Below are positions 8,301 through 14,887 of a stretch of DNA of 30,088 bases, piece after piece. Positions within the stretch are counted from its first letter, which is position 1. Each line of letters begins with the position of its first letter. The stretch is taken from positions 1-30,088 of the forward strand of contig CAAEKO010000029.1 of assembly GCA_900756545.1 (NCBI GenBank), read 5' to 3'. This stretch comes from Clostridia bacterium (lineage in GTDB: Bacteria > Bacillota > Clostridia > UBA1381). The notes under the pieces were generated by a model. That model had not been told where the DNA came from. It did not search any database and saw only the letters and a list, made by a program, of their open reading frames with translations. The translations under genes were made by a program, and so were the position numbers.

Positions 8301-10483
8301 GAATTACAGAGGAAGCGTACCAGAGCACTGTCTACGAAGAACTGTATCAGGGCGATTTTACCACCGATTCCACAGGGTTCCGGCAAAGAGACAGCGCAGG
8401 CGGCGCTTCCGCACAGTATGTGCTCACCAGCAACGGCAAGGATTTGTACCTGTTTTTCACCGATGTCTCCAGCACAGATAACGGAACCTACTCCACCGGC
8501 AGAGAGCTGTACGGGATGCGCTATCACTGCGAAGAGGAAAACGAGGAAGCAAGAGAACCCGGCGGTTTCTCCGCGGCTTCGCAGATTACCGATTACAACA
8601 AGGTTATCGACGAAATAGACATCTGCATGACGGAAAACAACGAAATCAGCCTGGTGTCCAACTACTACGAGCAGAGCATTGCGCCGGACGGAGGGATACA
8701 GTTTAGCGACAATGCGCTTGTGGAGCTGGAATTTAGGCCGGCCAGCTCCGTTGAAATCAATCCCAGCTCCGTCAAGACGGGCAACCTAATTGTCGGTCAG
8801 AGCACACTCATCGAATTTGAGGTGAAAAACAGCGGTATGCTTCCTGCAAACGGCTACGAATACAAAATCGTCAGACGCATCGCAGGCAGCGATACGGTTA
8901 TTGCCGAAGGACAGTCGGATACGACTTTGTATCCGGGCGAAACAGAGGCCTTGAGCGCCGAGTTCACGCCCACAGGAGAAGGAATGAACGCAGAGACGGA
9001 GATTCTGTTCTATGTGAGCGAGAAGGGCGCTGCAATAAGCTCCCCTGCCTCCTTCAAGGTGCCGTATGAAAGCGTTCTGCGCTTTACAGACAGCGAGATT
9101 GTTTGGAAGGATGGAACGCCCGCCGTTACCGCCGAACTAAAGAACCTGGGCAGAAAGCCTTCGGAGCCGATAAGCGGAACGTTGTATGCCATTGACGGTG
9201 AAGGAAACAAAAAAGCCGATTATGGAACGTTTGAAATCCCCGCACTTGCCTCTGGCGAAGCACATCAGATAGAGCTTTCCTTTACGCCAAAGGCTGCGGA
9301 TTTTTCGGAATTGGGAATCATTGACCTCAAGCTGGCAGTGTCAAACGGGAATGAAACTTTGGAGGGGACCGCCCTCACCTTGTCGTCAGTCAGTCCGATT
9401 CTCGCCGAAATCAACGGCGGCGCAGAGAGTGTAACGGTAAAGAAGGGAGGCAGTACAACCCTTACTACTGTGGCTGCTCCCTGGAACAGCGCAGCCGGTA
9501 CGGTGAAATACTACAGCGCCGATAACAGCATCGCCTCAGTGGATGAAACCGGTATGGTGCGTGGAAATCAAACGGGCGATACCACCATTTGCGCCTATTA
9601 TCCGCAAAGCGGTGCGATTGACAGCATTGACGTCTCTGTTACATCAGGCGGTTCCGGAGGCAGCTCCGGCATAGGCGGCGGTTCGTCCCGCTGCAAGGTC
9701 AGCTTTGTGTCAAACGGGGGCAGTGCGGTAGACAGTGTAACCGCCGATCGCGGCAGTGCGATACAAGAGCCTGCCCAGCCAACAAGAGAAGGATTTATAT
9801 TCGCCGGCTGGTACACGGATAAAAATCTGGTAGACCGCTATGATTTTTCTACTCCGGTAACACGCAATCTTACGCTTTATGCCAAATGGGAGAGCGAACC
9901 CAAACAGCCCGACCAGGCAGACCGGTTTATTGATGTGGCGCCCGATGCGTGGTACGCCGACAGTGTGGATTATGTCGCTGCAAACGGCATCATGCAAGGC
10001 GTGGGAGAGAAGCGCTTTGACCCGGACGGCAGTCTCACAAGGGCAATGCTTGTCACCATGCTGCATCGCTTGGAGGGCGTTCCGGCCATGGGAGCGCAGA
10101 ATGTCTTCAATGATGTGGCACAGGACAGCTATTATGCGCAGGCGGTGGCTTGGGCGTATGAGAATAGCATCGTGAAAGGCGTATCCGAAACGGAATTTGC
10201 ACCGGATGACAATATCACCAGAGAACAGATTGCCGCTATGCTTTACAGGTATTCGCAGTACAAGGGCTATGATGTGAGCGTAGGCGAAAATAATAATATC
10301 CTCTCCTACACAGATGCCGGAGAGATTTCGGAATATGCAATCCCGGCAATATCCTATGCGGTAGGCAGCGGTCTGATGTATGGCAGAACGGAAAGTACGC
10401 TGAATCCGCAGGAAACCACCACCAGAGCAGAAGCGGCGGCACTCCTGCAACGGTATTTGGGACTCTATCAAAATGAAGGCTGA
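2303..10483 (+). CDS. Giant secreted S-layer-homology (SLH) multidomain surface protein
   Basis: About 2,726 aa. The ATG at 2303 was chosen because AGGAGG lies 10 bases before it; upstream in-frame ATGs at 2258 and 2294 lack proper spacing. Residues 1-30 form a signal peptide (KR, hydrophobic core, SVLA-V). A Calx-beta domain (about 65-100 and 247-305) is split by an acidic insert. A second Calx-beta-like unit follows (312-393). Residues about 1440-1600 are a Gly-rich stretch of alternating beta strands. A sialidase/propeller-like repeat region lies at about 1675-2100 and two CARDB-like adhesion domains at about 2146-2363. Then come a Big_2 Ig-like domain (2367-2450), a Gly/Ser linker, a Flg_new/InlB-type repeat with the GWYTD signature (2463-2531) and three SLH domains (2541-2720). 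SLH domains usually bind pyruvylated cell-wall polymers. The protein is thus exported and wall-bound; no catalytic motif is evident. Role could be adhesion or surface layer structure. Confidence 0.9.
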   Translation: MSMGKRLLSLLLALCMLWSVMATSVLAVPEETVIPLEASRLSADKLPDGNIIYFGSAAASLPEEAAVYSVPIYREGDVSGEAAVEIHSIDITALYGEDYELVTDEAEIIGGDETILERYSRNAAALSETQAAEAVKQENGEAMEDSEEIEAEDGEVAEDSEKAEAEDGEATEDSEKAETDTAGDAAPEPEADAVSEEPDDGYVSLAELKQQKTGLPTREIKQSEPQSLLDSVIDEMVPDVMNEMETSAKLKVTFAPGETEKLLEFRILDDRKAEGDEGFSLLLTNPENAQVYMVTSLAVTICDDEPAEHSEVSFTKAKYKSEDGKAVVKVKRKGAEYSVADMTIRSVEDTAKAGENYREINEIVAFAPYETEKEIEIPVAGKGEFALVLSDFKACQEGKITRATVAANEDEGVLLLAADTEENAKSFQITIEGRSYTVEYNWGDAKGKIMDEAYEPALQVGEYYFSSDPEHGGIFSYAHWDGDKPGGTRTSHYQEESTTDMSKNFGKLYYYYWVTGKKGKVWTETANAVPAVFYRYVAPDWAMTVDDYGGQRSRFRLASEKSANAYDIASDSTGKFGRTRDKSIIEIGKGTSKNSNSTFDMFVYSIDQEKNKTPKSYLNFYGAATMFKRYDVSMEAPTGLTYQTPTGLTEAIEPSQVTVKCGAQMLYQHESRAIFVNPDANESSLVFSVGNSHVNDHDGKFGSIKGYRLTVGTGGENAATLNYPEDFISFLNKQKNNAAGCIDYSASAVEKEIALINQSLDTIPVDSYFIDWIENSQVSTTDDSDGPGYKQLLKFKPIIDYNEVEVTVLEPTGGKGHFNNPALAQGQTAAFHAGDLLDLSATAEDAVNDRVMGYEVSTDGGVHFDTVTSETTLFLESFKSYMIRPVIAGNDNRIEIQFADSEAMRNLEIVDVISAAELFDNDQLRGRTILDINPEEKTVEKKMQPVVGKDYSVKIRVTGKPAENGYVYRPVVTDALTGSSYNTQIYYLNARNRKEDNILRVSVEKVKESELQTWNISGDIASAIAPIRSNGLELKNLPVVNTTVMMGNGQNRDGVVLIASAQTDETGAYTIMDVTARAGDRIPLLLSNGLTNGQVTELVLPVSSAGNGKNTANVGRSLIGYPTGIPKVIDITYSYDKLANNQSNDNTQNSVNIYDDTFHITAYAETVGREISHAVFTVYTPQGVRTEYSAYPNDGDAGKFTVTIPKMADELHKGDRVSVRLVDKEKAKFDIGGESGAGSANIEYPDVDTGLVFYTENVLRVPQFYEAEAAPAVNIPVVGAVGGSASSGLLTFSRTDWDAQKSGYTLDINISGSYASSAASSKDKLKALNNYKAAVQTDQNSQKVEQAAAENIMLKQALADNDKPTFLFDETEEQQYQELTDQIAKNNELMERLGPSKGTNNAKDMRMGMTKSKSLSVNANIMLSLEFVYSPVQQEYVMCYYGVTLGGTFTFNKTFYTAISFVPCFFNLNGTIQGSLVLGEARPEGKKAYTAGEFEGLAGNIAQVMNYGGTDVDFDLMFKLTGQVGVGICGIFSAQGYVSLKLQLDLGRYTGDPHTGFLFGSEGGISISILVGTININMYSAQVGFGSLSGRTSYSFFGGLIDDDNTRAARLMALSENENEKVLSVDENGNTVTYRDTDAGTEDMSSFGQYSGRRLRASLEAVSKTELLSPAAERTNPKLTQLKDGKKFLTFLGNGGDGHQALFYSVFDGGQWSEPLQVADDGTADGMPDVLNMGSKVIIAWVDANRSFTDADTAVDKLKTMGISTATYDVNTNEMSQERTLVADAYCNLAPQLSAAGNTIYCSYMKRDLHDVENEEELLDMEGIYSTMAYVKYQIDSAELTEEETYVTLLHPSIEDPLVFDYHMESVEAGGDTYMVSAYTIDEDENLQTGEDRSMWLQLSRLNGDSVQDYYPMQVENEGSASSSPQLSKLNGKLYLTYITGGDTFKLLDVSNLLDSLFVVKEKEESTTGDETPEPADVSVYRNANKDDPDWYKKTAAELRITEEAYQSTVYEELYQGDFTTDSTGFRQRDSAGGASAQYVLTSNGKDLYLFFTDVSSTDNGTYSTGRELYGMRYHCEEENEEAREPGGFSAASQITDYNKVIDEIDICMTENNEISLVSNYYEQSIAPDGGIQFSDNALVELEFRPASSVEINPSSVKTGNLIVGQSTLIEFEVKNSGMLPANGYEYKIVRRIAGSDTVIAEGQSDTTLYPGETEALSAEFTPTGEGMNAETEILFYVSEKGAAISSPASFKVPYESVLRFTDSEIVWKDGTPAVTAELKNLGRKPSEPISGTLYAIDGEGNKKADYGTFEIPALASGEAHQIELSFTPKAADFSELGIIDLKLAVSNGNETLEGTALTLSSVSPILAEINGGAESVTVKKGGSTTLTTVAAPWNSAAGTVKYYSADNSIASVDETGMVRGNQTGDTTICAYYPQSGAIDSIDVSVTSGGSGGSSGIGGGSSRCKVSFVSNGGSAVDSVTADRGSAIQEPAQPTREGFIFAGWYTDKNLVDRYDFSTPVTRNLTLYAKWESEPKQPDQADRFIDVAPDAWYADSVDYVAANGIMQGVGEKRFDPDGSLTRAMLVTMLHRLEGVPAMGAQNVFNDVAQDSYYAQAVAWAYENSIVKGVSETEFAPDDNITREQIAAMLYRYSQYKGYDVSVGENNNILSYTDAGEISEYAIPAISYAVGSGLMYGRTESTLNPQETTTRAEAAALLQRYLGLYQNEG
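2720..2845 (+). repeat. Three tandem 42-bp repeats coding an acidic segment
   Basis: Units at 2720-2761, 2762-2803 and 2804-2845 each encode a 14-residue Glu/Asp-rich unit of the type GExxEDSExxExxx. They lie inside the giant SLH gene, in the insert that splits its first Calx-beta domain. In-frame 42-bp units allow copy-number change without breaking the gene. Confidence 0.85.
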
Positions 10484-10596
10484 CACATTGCAATAGGAGA
10501 AAATGAACAACAGGCGAAAGAATATGAACAAATGAAAACAGAGGTTGTGTGTCTGCCTGACGAGTTTGAAGAGAGAATTTAATAATAAATCCAAAG

Positions 10597-10698
10597 ATGC
10601 TGCAGCGCCTTAAAAAGGTGGCAAAGGACGTAAGCAGCCGCCACACTGACAGCAATACAAAGGAGGAATTTGGGAACATCATAAAAGCAATAAGATAG
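10597..10698 (+). other. Tiny ORF (33 aa), possible gene remnant
   Basis: An ATG at 10597 opens a 33-residue Lys-rich frame ending EEFGNIIKAIR. No ribosome site precedes it. Just before, at about 10490-10581, another open stretch in a different frame reads EQQAKEYEQMKTEVVCLPDE. Both look protein-like in composition and may be pieces of a decayed mobile-element gene, but neither was recognised. Confidence 0.2.
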
Positions 10699-10751
10699 AC
10701 AGCACAAAAGACAAAACCGTTCACTGCCGATCGCGTTTTGGTCTGACAAAA

Positions 10752-10788
10752 GCGGCGGTTTTGGAATAAAATTCAAAGCCGCCGTTTT
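10752..10788 (+). terminator. Intrinsic terminator behind the giant SLH gene
   Basis: The arms CGGCGG (10753-10758) and CCGCCG (10779-10784) are extended by a mostly paired T/A-rich inner stem and followed by TTTT. It is the first convincing terminator after the stop at 10483. Confidence 0.65.
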
Positions 10789-10879
10789 CATTGACTTTTG
10801 CGTTAAAACCCATTCCAGGGCAAAATTGAAAAGGGGGAAAGTGTTTTGCCGCGGCAGTTAAGCCCCATTCCGCTCTTTG

Positions 10880-11130
10880 ACAACTGAATAGGCAAAGAAA
10901 ATATGTTAGGATTGTACCAAGGCCGCAGGATTTGCACCACAACCTTATGAAAATAAGCAAGCGAACACCCCTCTATCCCACAACGATGATGTGGCTTATC
11001 GCTTAGCCGCAACACACAATCCTTACAATGATACACCCTTATCGTCATAGCTTGAGCATTAGAAGTGTCGCACGCAATGAGTAAGTCTGCCCTGCATGAG
11101 CGAGGTGAAATTCCCGTGAGGTTTTGCTAA
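10880..11130 (+). other. Gene-free stretch with nested inverted repeats (structured RNA or oriT candidate)
   Basis: No credible gene is seen between 10790 and 11184. The arms TGTTAGGATTGT (10904-10915) and ACAATCCTTACA (11016-11027) match at 11 of 12 positions. They enclose smaller pairs such as AAGCGA with TCGCTT and the hairpin CCACA-acgatga-TGTGG. It sits just before fragments of a mobile-element recombinase, so it may be a transfer origin or a non-coding RNA of the lost element. Neither can be shown from sequence alone. Confidence 0.35.
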
Positions 11131-11184
11131 AAACGTCTACTTTTGTCATTGAAATACAATGATTTAATGAGAGATTGTGATATT

Positions 11185-11364
11185 ATGGCTGAAAACAAGT
11201 CCAATCGTACGCAAGAAAACGGTCATAGCATAAACACCTCATTGACTGAAACAAAAAACTACGATTTTGACAAAAATTTTTCGTTGTTGAATGGGTTTAT
11301 TAAGAAAGAAAAGGCTGAAATATTAGGCTCGATTTTGCTGCGACTTATGACGCACACAAAATAA
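11185..11364 (+). CDS. Hypothetical small protein (59 aa)
   Basis: The frame is open from a TTG at 11143; the ATG at 11185 is a more likely start, though only a weak purine stretch precedes it. The product begins MAENKSNRTQEN, is hydrophilic with no membrane segment, and ends GSILLRLMTHTK. It lies between the structured stretch and the broken serine recombinase, so it is probably a leftover of the same element. Not recognised; it may not be expressed. Confidence 0.35.
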   Translation: MAENKSNRTQENGHSINTSLTETKNYDFDKNFSLLNGFIKKEKAEILGSILLRLMTHTK

Positions 11365-11399
11365 TTTTTCAAAATAGGCCGACAAACAAGTCAGATAAA

Positions 11400-12035
11400 G
11401 CGCGGTAAAATGCGGAAACATAAAAAATGGACGGCGAAAGGACTATGTTTTTCGGCCTGCTGGTATGTGTGGAATGCGGCAGTAACTTAAGCTTCCATTT
11501 CAATCAAAGAGCCACGATATAACTATTTTAATTGTACGGGCTACAACAGGACAGTAAGCAGATGTGAGCCTATCCAAACAGGCGGCATTGATTAATAACG
11601 AATTGGCGGGAATCAATCCGCTCAATGTAAGCAAAAAGTGTGACAACGTACTAAAAATGCTCAAAAAGTAGTTCCCTAAAATGGAAAAATTCGAGGGCAG
11701 CTATGGAGATATCAGAAAAGCATTGATCTGCCGGAAAAAGAAAATGCCCAACTTGCCAAAAAAGCAAAACCGTAACAAGCCATATGTTTATGGCGTCTGT
11801 CCGTAAATATACGAGGGCAAGGAAGCTGACGCCGAGAATGCTCAATGAATTGATTGAAAAAATCGAAGTACACCAATCGGAAAAGATTGACGGTAAAACC
11901 GTTCAAAGGCTCACCATTCATTACAACTGTATAGGCGCGATTGAAATACCCGACCTTGACAAGTTACCGGGAAATAATGTATCGGTACATACAAGACAGG
12001 GCGTAGATGTTCATTATGCCGCCTATGCAAGCTAA
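11400..12035 (+). pseudogene. Large serine recombinase (Tn4451 TnpX-like), C-terminal remnant with several frameshifts
   Basis: Three pieces in different frames match the C-terminal half of large serine recombinases of Clostridia transposons. At about 11411-11510 there is a DYVF...GLLVCVECG zinc-ribbon start. After a shift near 11518, YFNCTGYNRTVSRC gives the second Cys pair (to about 11590). After more shifts, 11784-12035 encodes a DUF4368-type tail (VRKYTRARKLTPRMLNELIE, then IEVHQSEK and the IHYNCIGAIEIP core). The catalytic N-terminal resolvase domain with its active Ser is absent. The last piece has an ATG (11784) and stays open for 83 codons, but nothing suggests it works alone. The element that once carried it was probably lost by deletion. 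Confidence 0.8.
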
Positions 12036-12048
12036 AAAGGCAAATAAA

Positions 12049-12095
12049 AACCGAGTGTTTTTCAAAACCTCTCAGGTTCTGTAAGAACACTCGGT
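12049..12095 (-). terminator. Intrinsic terminator of the proline tRNA pair
   Basis: On the minus strand ACCGAGTGTTCTT pairs with AAAAACACTCGGT and is followed by TTTTATTTG, starting one base after the encoded CCA of the last tRNA. Confidence 0.8.
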
Positions 12096-12096
12096 A

Positions 12097-12172
12097 TGGT
12101 CGGAGTGACAGGACTTGAACCTGCGGCCACTTGACCCCCAGTCAAGTGCGCTACCACCTGCGCTACACCCCG
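12097..12172 (-). tRNA. tRNA-Pro (anticodon GGG)
   Basis: A 76-nt cloverleaf. The acceptor arm CGGGGTG pairs with CACTCCG, the discriminator is A and the CCA end is encoded. The anticodon stem CTTGA/TCAAG carries the loop CTGGGGG with GGG at positions 34-36, reading CCC/CCU proline codons. The T arm contains GGTTCAAGTCC. It is second in the pair, 6 bases after the CGG isoacceptor. Confidence 0.93.
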
Positions 12173-12178
12173 TAAAAT

Positions 12179-12255
12179 TGGTCGGGATGACAGGATTTGA
12201 ACCTGCGGCCCCTACGTCCCGAACGTAGTGCTCTACCAAACTGAGCCACATCCCG
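12179..12255 (-). tRNA. tRNA-Pro (anticodon CGG)
   Basis: A 77-nt cloverleaf. The acceptor CGGGATG pairs with CATCCCG, the discriminator is A and CCA is encoded. The anticodon stem CTACG/CGTAG carries the loop TTCGGGA with anticodon CGG, reading CCG proline codons. The T arm contains GGTTCAAATCC. It is the first gene of the two-tRNA transcript. Confidence 0.93.
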
Positions 12256-12284
12256 AAGTATAATCTTCTCACACAACGAAATTT

Positions 12285-12314
12285 ATTATAGCATATTTAG
12301 ATTCATTTTGTCAA
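12285..12314 (-). promoter_or_regulatory. Promoter of the tRNA-Pro pair
   Basis: Minus-strand TTGACA (consensus -35) and TATAAT (consensus -10) with an 18-bp spacer, ending 29 bases before the first tRNA. Confidence 0.85.
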
Positions 12315-12343
12315 TATATTTTAGGAAATTTTATTATTTTTTA

Positions 12344-12372
12344 TTGACGGAAAGAAAATAAACATTTATAAT
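12344..12372 (+). promoter_or_regulatory. Promoter upstream of the XRE regulators
   Basis: TTGACG and TATAAT with a 17-bp spacer on the plus strand, about 120 bases before the ATG at 12494. A second TATAAT at 12474-12479 lies close to the start but lacks a well-spaced -35. The remaining bases of 12256-12493 are AT-rich without a gene. Confidence 0.6.
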
Positions 12373-12493
12373 AAGATTATCTAAAATTACCAATAAATAT
12401 GATAAAGAGCCAAAAATCACCAAAATATAACCGCCTGTATAACGGTGTTGCATACTGATAGATTTTTCGTTATTATAATATAGAGGGATTATT

Positions 12494-12700
12494 ATGGATT
12501 TAAAAACCACAGTTGGAAATAACATTGTAAAATATCGAAAAAACAGAAAAATTACACAACAAGTGTTGGCCTATAAATCAGAAATTAGTATATCGCATTT
12601 GCGAAATATTGAGCATGGCACTGGCAATACAACACTGGATATATTAGAACGTCTTTCTTACGCGCTGGAAATTTCACCAGAAGAACTTTTTAAAAATTGA
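12494..12700 (+). CDS. Small XRE-family HTH DNA-binding protein
   Basis: A 68-aa protein that is almost only a Cro/CI-type helix-turn-helix. It starts with a basic segment (IVKYRKNRKITQQVLA), followed by the recognition region ISISHLRNIEHGTGNTTL and an ILERLSYALEISPEELF tail. Such single-domain proteins bind operators as dimers and act as local repressors. GAGGG lies 9 bases before the ATG. It is followed by its own terminator and by a second XRE gene, and it stands next to mobile-element debris, so it may be a leftover regulator of a lost element. The target is unknown. Confidence 0.85.
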   Translation: MDLKTTVGNNIVKYRKNRKITQQVLAYKSEISISHLRNIEHGTGNTTLDILERLSYALEISPEELFKN

Positions 12701-12717
12701 AATATATACCATATCCG

Positions 12718-12743
12718 GCTCCCTGTTGAACAGGGAGCTTTTA
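12718..12743 (+). terminator. Intrinsic terminator between the two XRE genes
   Basis: GCTCCCTG (12718-12725) pairs with CAGGGAGC (12731-12738) around a short loop and is followed by TTTTATT. It begins 17 bases after the stop of the first XRE gene. Confidence 0.85.
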
Positions 12744-12775
12744 TTAAGATTACTGCGAACGGAGGATGCCCACAA

Positions 12776-12982
12776 ATGTTTCCCGATGTAGGCCAGCGAA
12801 TCAAACAGTGCCGCAAAGAACACCATATGACACAGCAAGAGCTGGCCGAATACCTGCATATTTCTGTGAACACACTTTCAAATTATGAGCATAACCGAAC
12901 AATACCCACGCTATCGCTCATATCCTCATTAGCCGATTTATTTGATACAACAATGGATGATATTATACGGTATATTAAGTGA
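12776..12982 (+). CDS. Small XRE-family HTH DNA-binding protein
   Basis: A 68-aa Cro/CI-type helix-turn-helix protein: IKQCRKEHHMTQQELAEYL then ISVNTLSNYEHNRTIPTLS, with the family's L-x-x-L-F-D-T-T-M-D-D C-terminal motif. GGAGG lies 9 bases before the ATG. It resembles the compact repressors found in phages and conjugative elements and also as free-standing regulators. A terminator separates it from the preceding XRE gene, so it either has its own promoter or depends on read-through. The two proteins differ clearly and are not a recent duplicate. Confidence 0.87.
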   Translation: MFPDVGQRIKQCRKEHHMTQQELAEYLHISVNTLSNYEHNRTIPTLSLISSLADLFDTTMDDIIRYIK

Positions 12983-13012
12983 GAATAGACAGAAATACAG
13001 TGCCTATACAAT

Positions 13013-13047
13013 AAAGCGGCAGGAAAAAAAGATTTTTCTGCCGTTTC
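13013..13047. terminator. Bidirectional terminator between convergent XRE and paaK genes
   Basis: AAAGCGGCAGGAAAAA (13013-13028) and TTTTTCTGCCGTTT (13033-13046) form a stem flanked by A- and T-runs. It lies between the XRE stop (12982) and the paaK stop (13051) and can end transcription from both sides. Confidence 0.8.
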
Positions 13048-13050
13048 ATT

Positions 13051-14286
13051 TTAGCTATACCTTTCATCAATCACACGTTTTGATTTCTTTTCACTTCTCG
13101 GCAATACACCTAATTCAACTACCTTCACAAGTGGTGTAAATCCGATTTTGCTCTTGACTACTCCAGCAATCCGCTGGCTTAAATCCAAAAAATTAACAGT
13201 TCCATTGGTTTCCACATAAATCCGCATAGTGTCCTTACCATCGAGATGAGAGATACGAATCTGATATTCGCTGGATATCTCCGGGAACTGGCGAAGTACT
13301 TCTTCAATCTGGCTTGGAAATACATTGACCCCTTTGATTTTCATCATATCATCCGTCCTGCCCATAATCGTATCTATCCTAGGGAAGCGACTCCCGCAGG
13401 GACACGTTCCGGCAATAATTCGGGAAAGATCATGGGTACGGTAACGGATCAGCGGTGCGCCTTCTTTTACAAGTGTGGTAATCACAACCTCACCCAGTTC
13501 GCCATCCGGAAGATTCTCTCCGGTTACCGGATCAATAATTTCAATGTAAATGTAATCATCCCAGTAATGCATTCCACAGTCATGCCGGCAGCTAATGCCG
13601 ATTCCCGGCCCATAAATCTCTGTCAGTCCATAAATATCATACAGTTCAATTTGAAGCTCTGAAGATATCCGCTGGCGCATTTTTTCTCCCCATCGTTCCG
13701 AACCGATCACACCTTTTTTCAGGCTGATTTTATCCTTTAGACCGCGCTTTTCAATCTCCTCAGCCAGCAGAAGCGCATAGGATGAGGTAGAACAAAGTAC
13801 AGTGGTTTTCATGTCCATCATCATTTGTAGCTGTTTGTCTGTATTCCCCGGCCCCATAGGGATGACCATGGCTCCCAGCTTCTCAGCTCCATTCTGGAAG
13901 CCAATTCCGGCAGTCCACAAACCATATCCAGGTGTAACCTGAATGCGGTCCATATCCGTGATTCCCGCCATTTCATAACAGCGTTTAAACATGATTGCCC
14001 AGTCATCCACATCCTTCGCCGTATAAGGAATGATGACCGGTAATCCGGTCGTGCCTGAGGAGGAATGTATCCGCACAATTTTATCCTCCGGTGTGGTCAT
14101 GAGTCCAAGCGGATATGCGTCCCGCAAATCACTCTTTTCAGAAAATGGCAGTTTTTCGAATTCCTCCTGAGTATGTACCGCGTAAAACCCGGATTCCTGT
14201 AGCTTTTTACCATAGAAGCTATTTGCTGAAATCAAAGCCTGGATTTGATCATTGACCTGCATTAGTTGTAAATCTGATATTTTCAT
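13051..14286 (-). CDS. paaK: Phenylacetate-CoA ligase family protein (AMP-forming)
   Basis: A 411-aa member of the adenylate-forming enzymes that link an aryl acid to CoA through an acyl-AMP. Seen: the phosphate loop SSSGTTG (75-81), the A5 motif YGLTE (219-223), RYRTHDL (281-287), the hinge GRTDDMMKIKG (309-319), and a Lys-rich C-terminal end in RSEKKSKR. The N-terminus is about 20 residues shorter than many family members, but the start has a clear ribosome site (AAAGGA, 10 bases before). It lies 28 bases downstream of iorB as the last gene of an operon. In this context it probably interconverts arylacetyl-CoA, the product of IorAB, and free phenylacetate or indoleacetate, possibly conserving energy in the acid-forming direction. 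The exact substrate and direction are inferred. Confidence 0.9.
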   Translation of the reverse strand: MKISDLQLMQVNDQIQALISANSFYGKKLQESGFYAVHTQEEFEKLPFSEKSDLRDAYPLGLMTTPEDKIVRIHSSSGTTGLPVIIPYTAKDVDDWAIMFKRCYEMAGITDMDRIQVTPGYGLWTAGIGFQNGAEKLGAMVIPMGPGNTDKQLQMMMDMKTTVLCSTSSYALLLAEEIEKRGLKDKISLKKGVIGSERWGEKMRQRISSELQIELYDIYGLTEIYGPGIGISCRHDCGMHYWDDYIYIEIIDPVTGENLPDGELGEVVITTLVKEGAPLIRYRTHDLSRIIAGTCPCGSRFPRIDTIMGRTDDMMKIKGVNVFPSQIEEVLRQFPEISSEYQIRISHLDGKDTMRIYVETNGTVNFLDLSQRIAGVVKSKIGFTPLVKVVELGVLPRSEKKSKRVIDERYS

Positions 14287-14314
14287 TGTTAATGCGTCCT
14301 TTCTTGTAATACCA

Positions 14315-14887
14315 CTATTTCACATAAGCCAGCGCCTTAAAATTCATTGCATGAAATTTCGGGTCGACCTTATTTTGAATCGCCGTTTTAATATCTTCTT
14401 CTGTAATATCCAGTACACCGCTTCGCACAGCGGCCCCCAAAAGTACTATATTCAGCGCCTTGGCAGAACCAATTTCCTGGCATGCCTTGTCACTGTCTAC
14501 GACAATAAGATTCTTCACATGCCTTCTCAAATAATCAATCATTTCTCTGCCGTTATATGACGAGCCTTTCAAGGCAGACGTTACTGGCATGATCGGCCGA
14601 GAGCTTACTACAACATATCCGTTTTTTTTCAAATATGGCAGCATTCTAACGGTTTCCGCCGGTTCAAAACCAACGATAATATCGGCGGTTCCTAAAGCGA
14701 TCATGGGAGAATGCAGATTATTCCCCAACCGCAAATGACTGAACACGCTGCCGCCGCGCTGTGCCATACCGATCGTTTCTGCGCTCATGACCGGGATATC
14801 TTTCGCCATTGCCGCAGCCGCGATCAGCTTTGACGCAAGCACTGTTCCTTGTCCGCCTACACCGCATAATATAATGTTTTTATACAT
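14315..14887 (-). CDS. iorB: Indolepyruvate:ferredoxin oxidoreductase, beta subunit
   Basis: A 190-aa gamma-domain subunit of a 2-oxoacid:ferredoxin oxidoreductase. It opens with the glycine-rich ILCGVGGQGT motif and contains the conserved AQRGG stretch. With IorA it oxidatively decarboxylates aryl 2-oxoacids (indolepyruvate, phenylpyruvate, hydroxyphenylpyruvate) to aryl-acetyl-CoA, passing electrons to ferredoxin. The ATG at 14887 is preferred over the upstream GTG at 14896 because GGAGG lies 8 bases before the ATG and overlaps the GTG. The gene overlaps the end of iorA by 8 bases, which suggests translational coupling and equal subunit amounts. Confidence 0.93.
   Translation of the reverse strand: MYKNIILCGVGGQGTVLASKLIAAAAMAKDIPVMSAETIGMAQRGGSVFSHLRLGNNLHSPMIALGTADIIVGFEPAETVRMLPYLKKNGYVVVSSRPIMPVTSALKGSSYNGREMIDYLRRHVKNLIVVDSDKACQEIGSAKALNIVLLGAAVRSGVLDITEEDIKTAIQNKVDPKFHAMNFKALAYVK

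Noticed and set aside
9710..10594. Long open frame (294 codons) on the minus strand opposite the end of the giant SLH gene
   Set aside because: It lies antisense to three clear SLH domains, has no domain similarity I can see and no convincing ribosome site; a shadow of the real gene.
12072..12272. Open frame of 66 codons on the minus strand over the tRNA pair
   Set aside because: It is a translation of the two tRNA-Pro genes and their terminator, not a protein gene.
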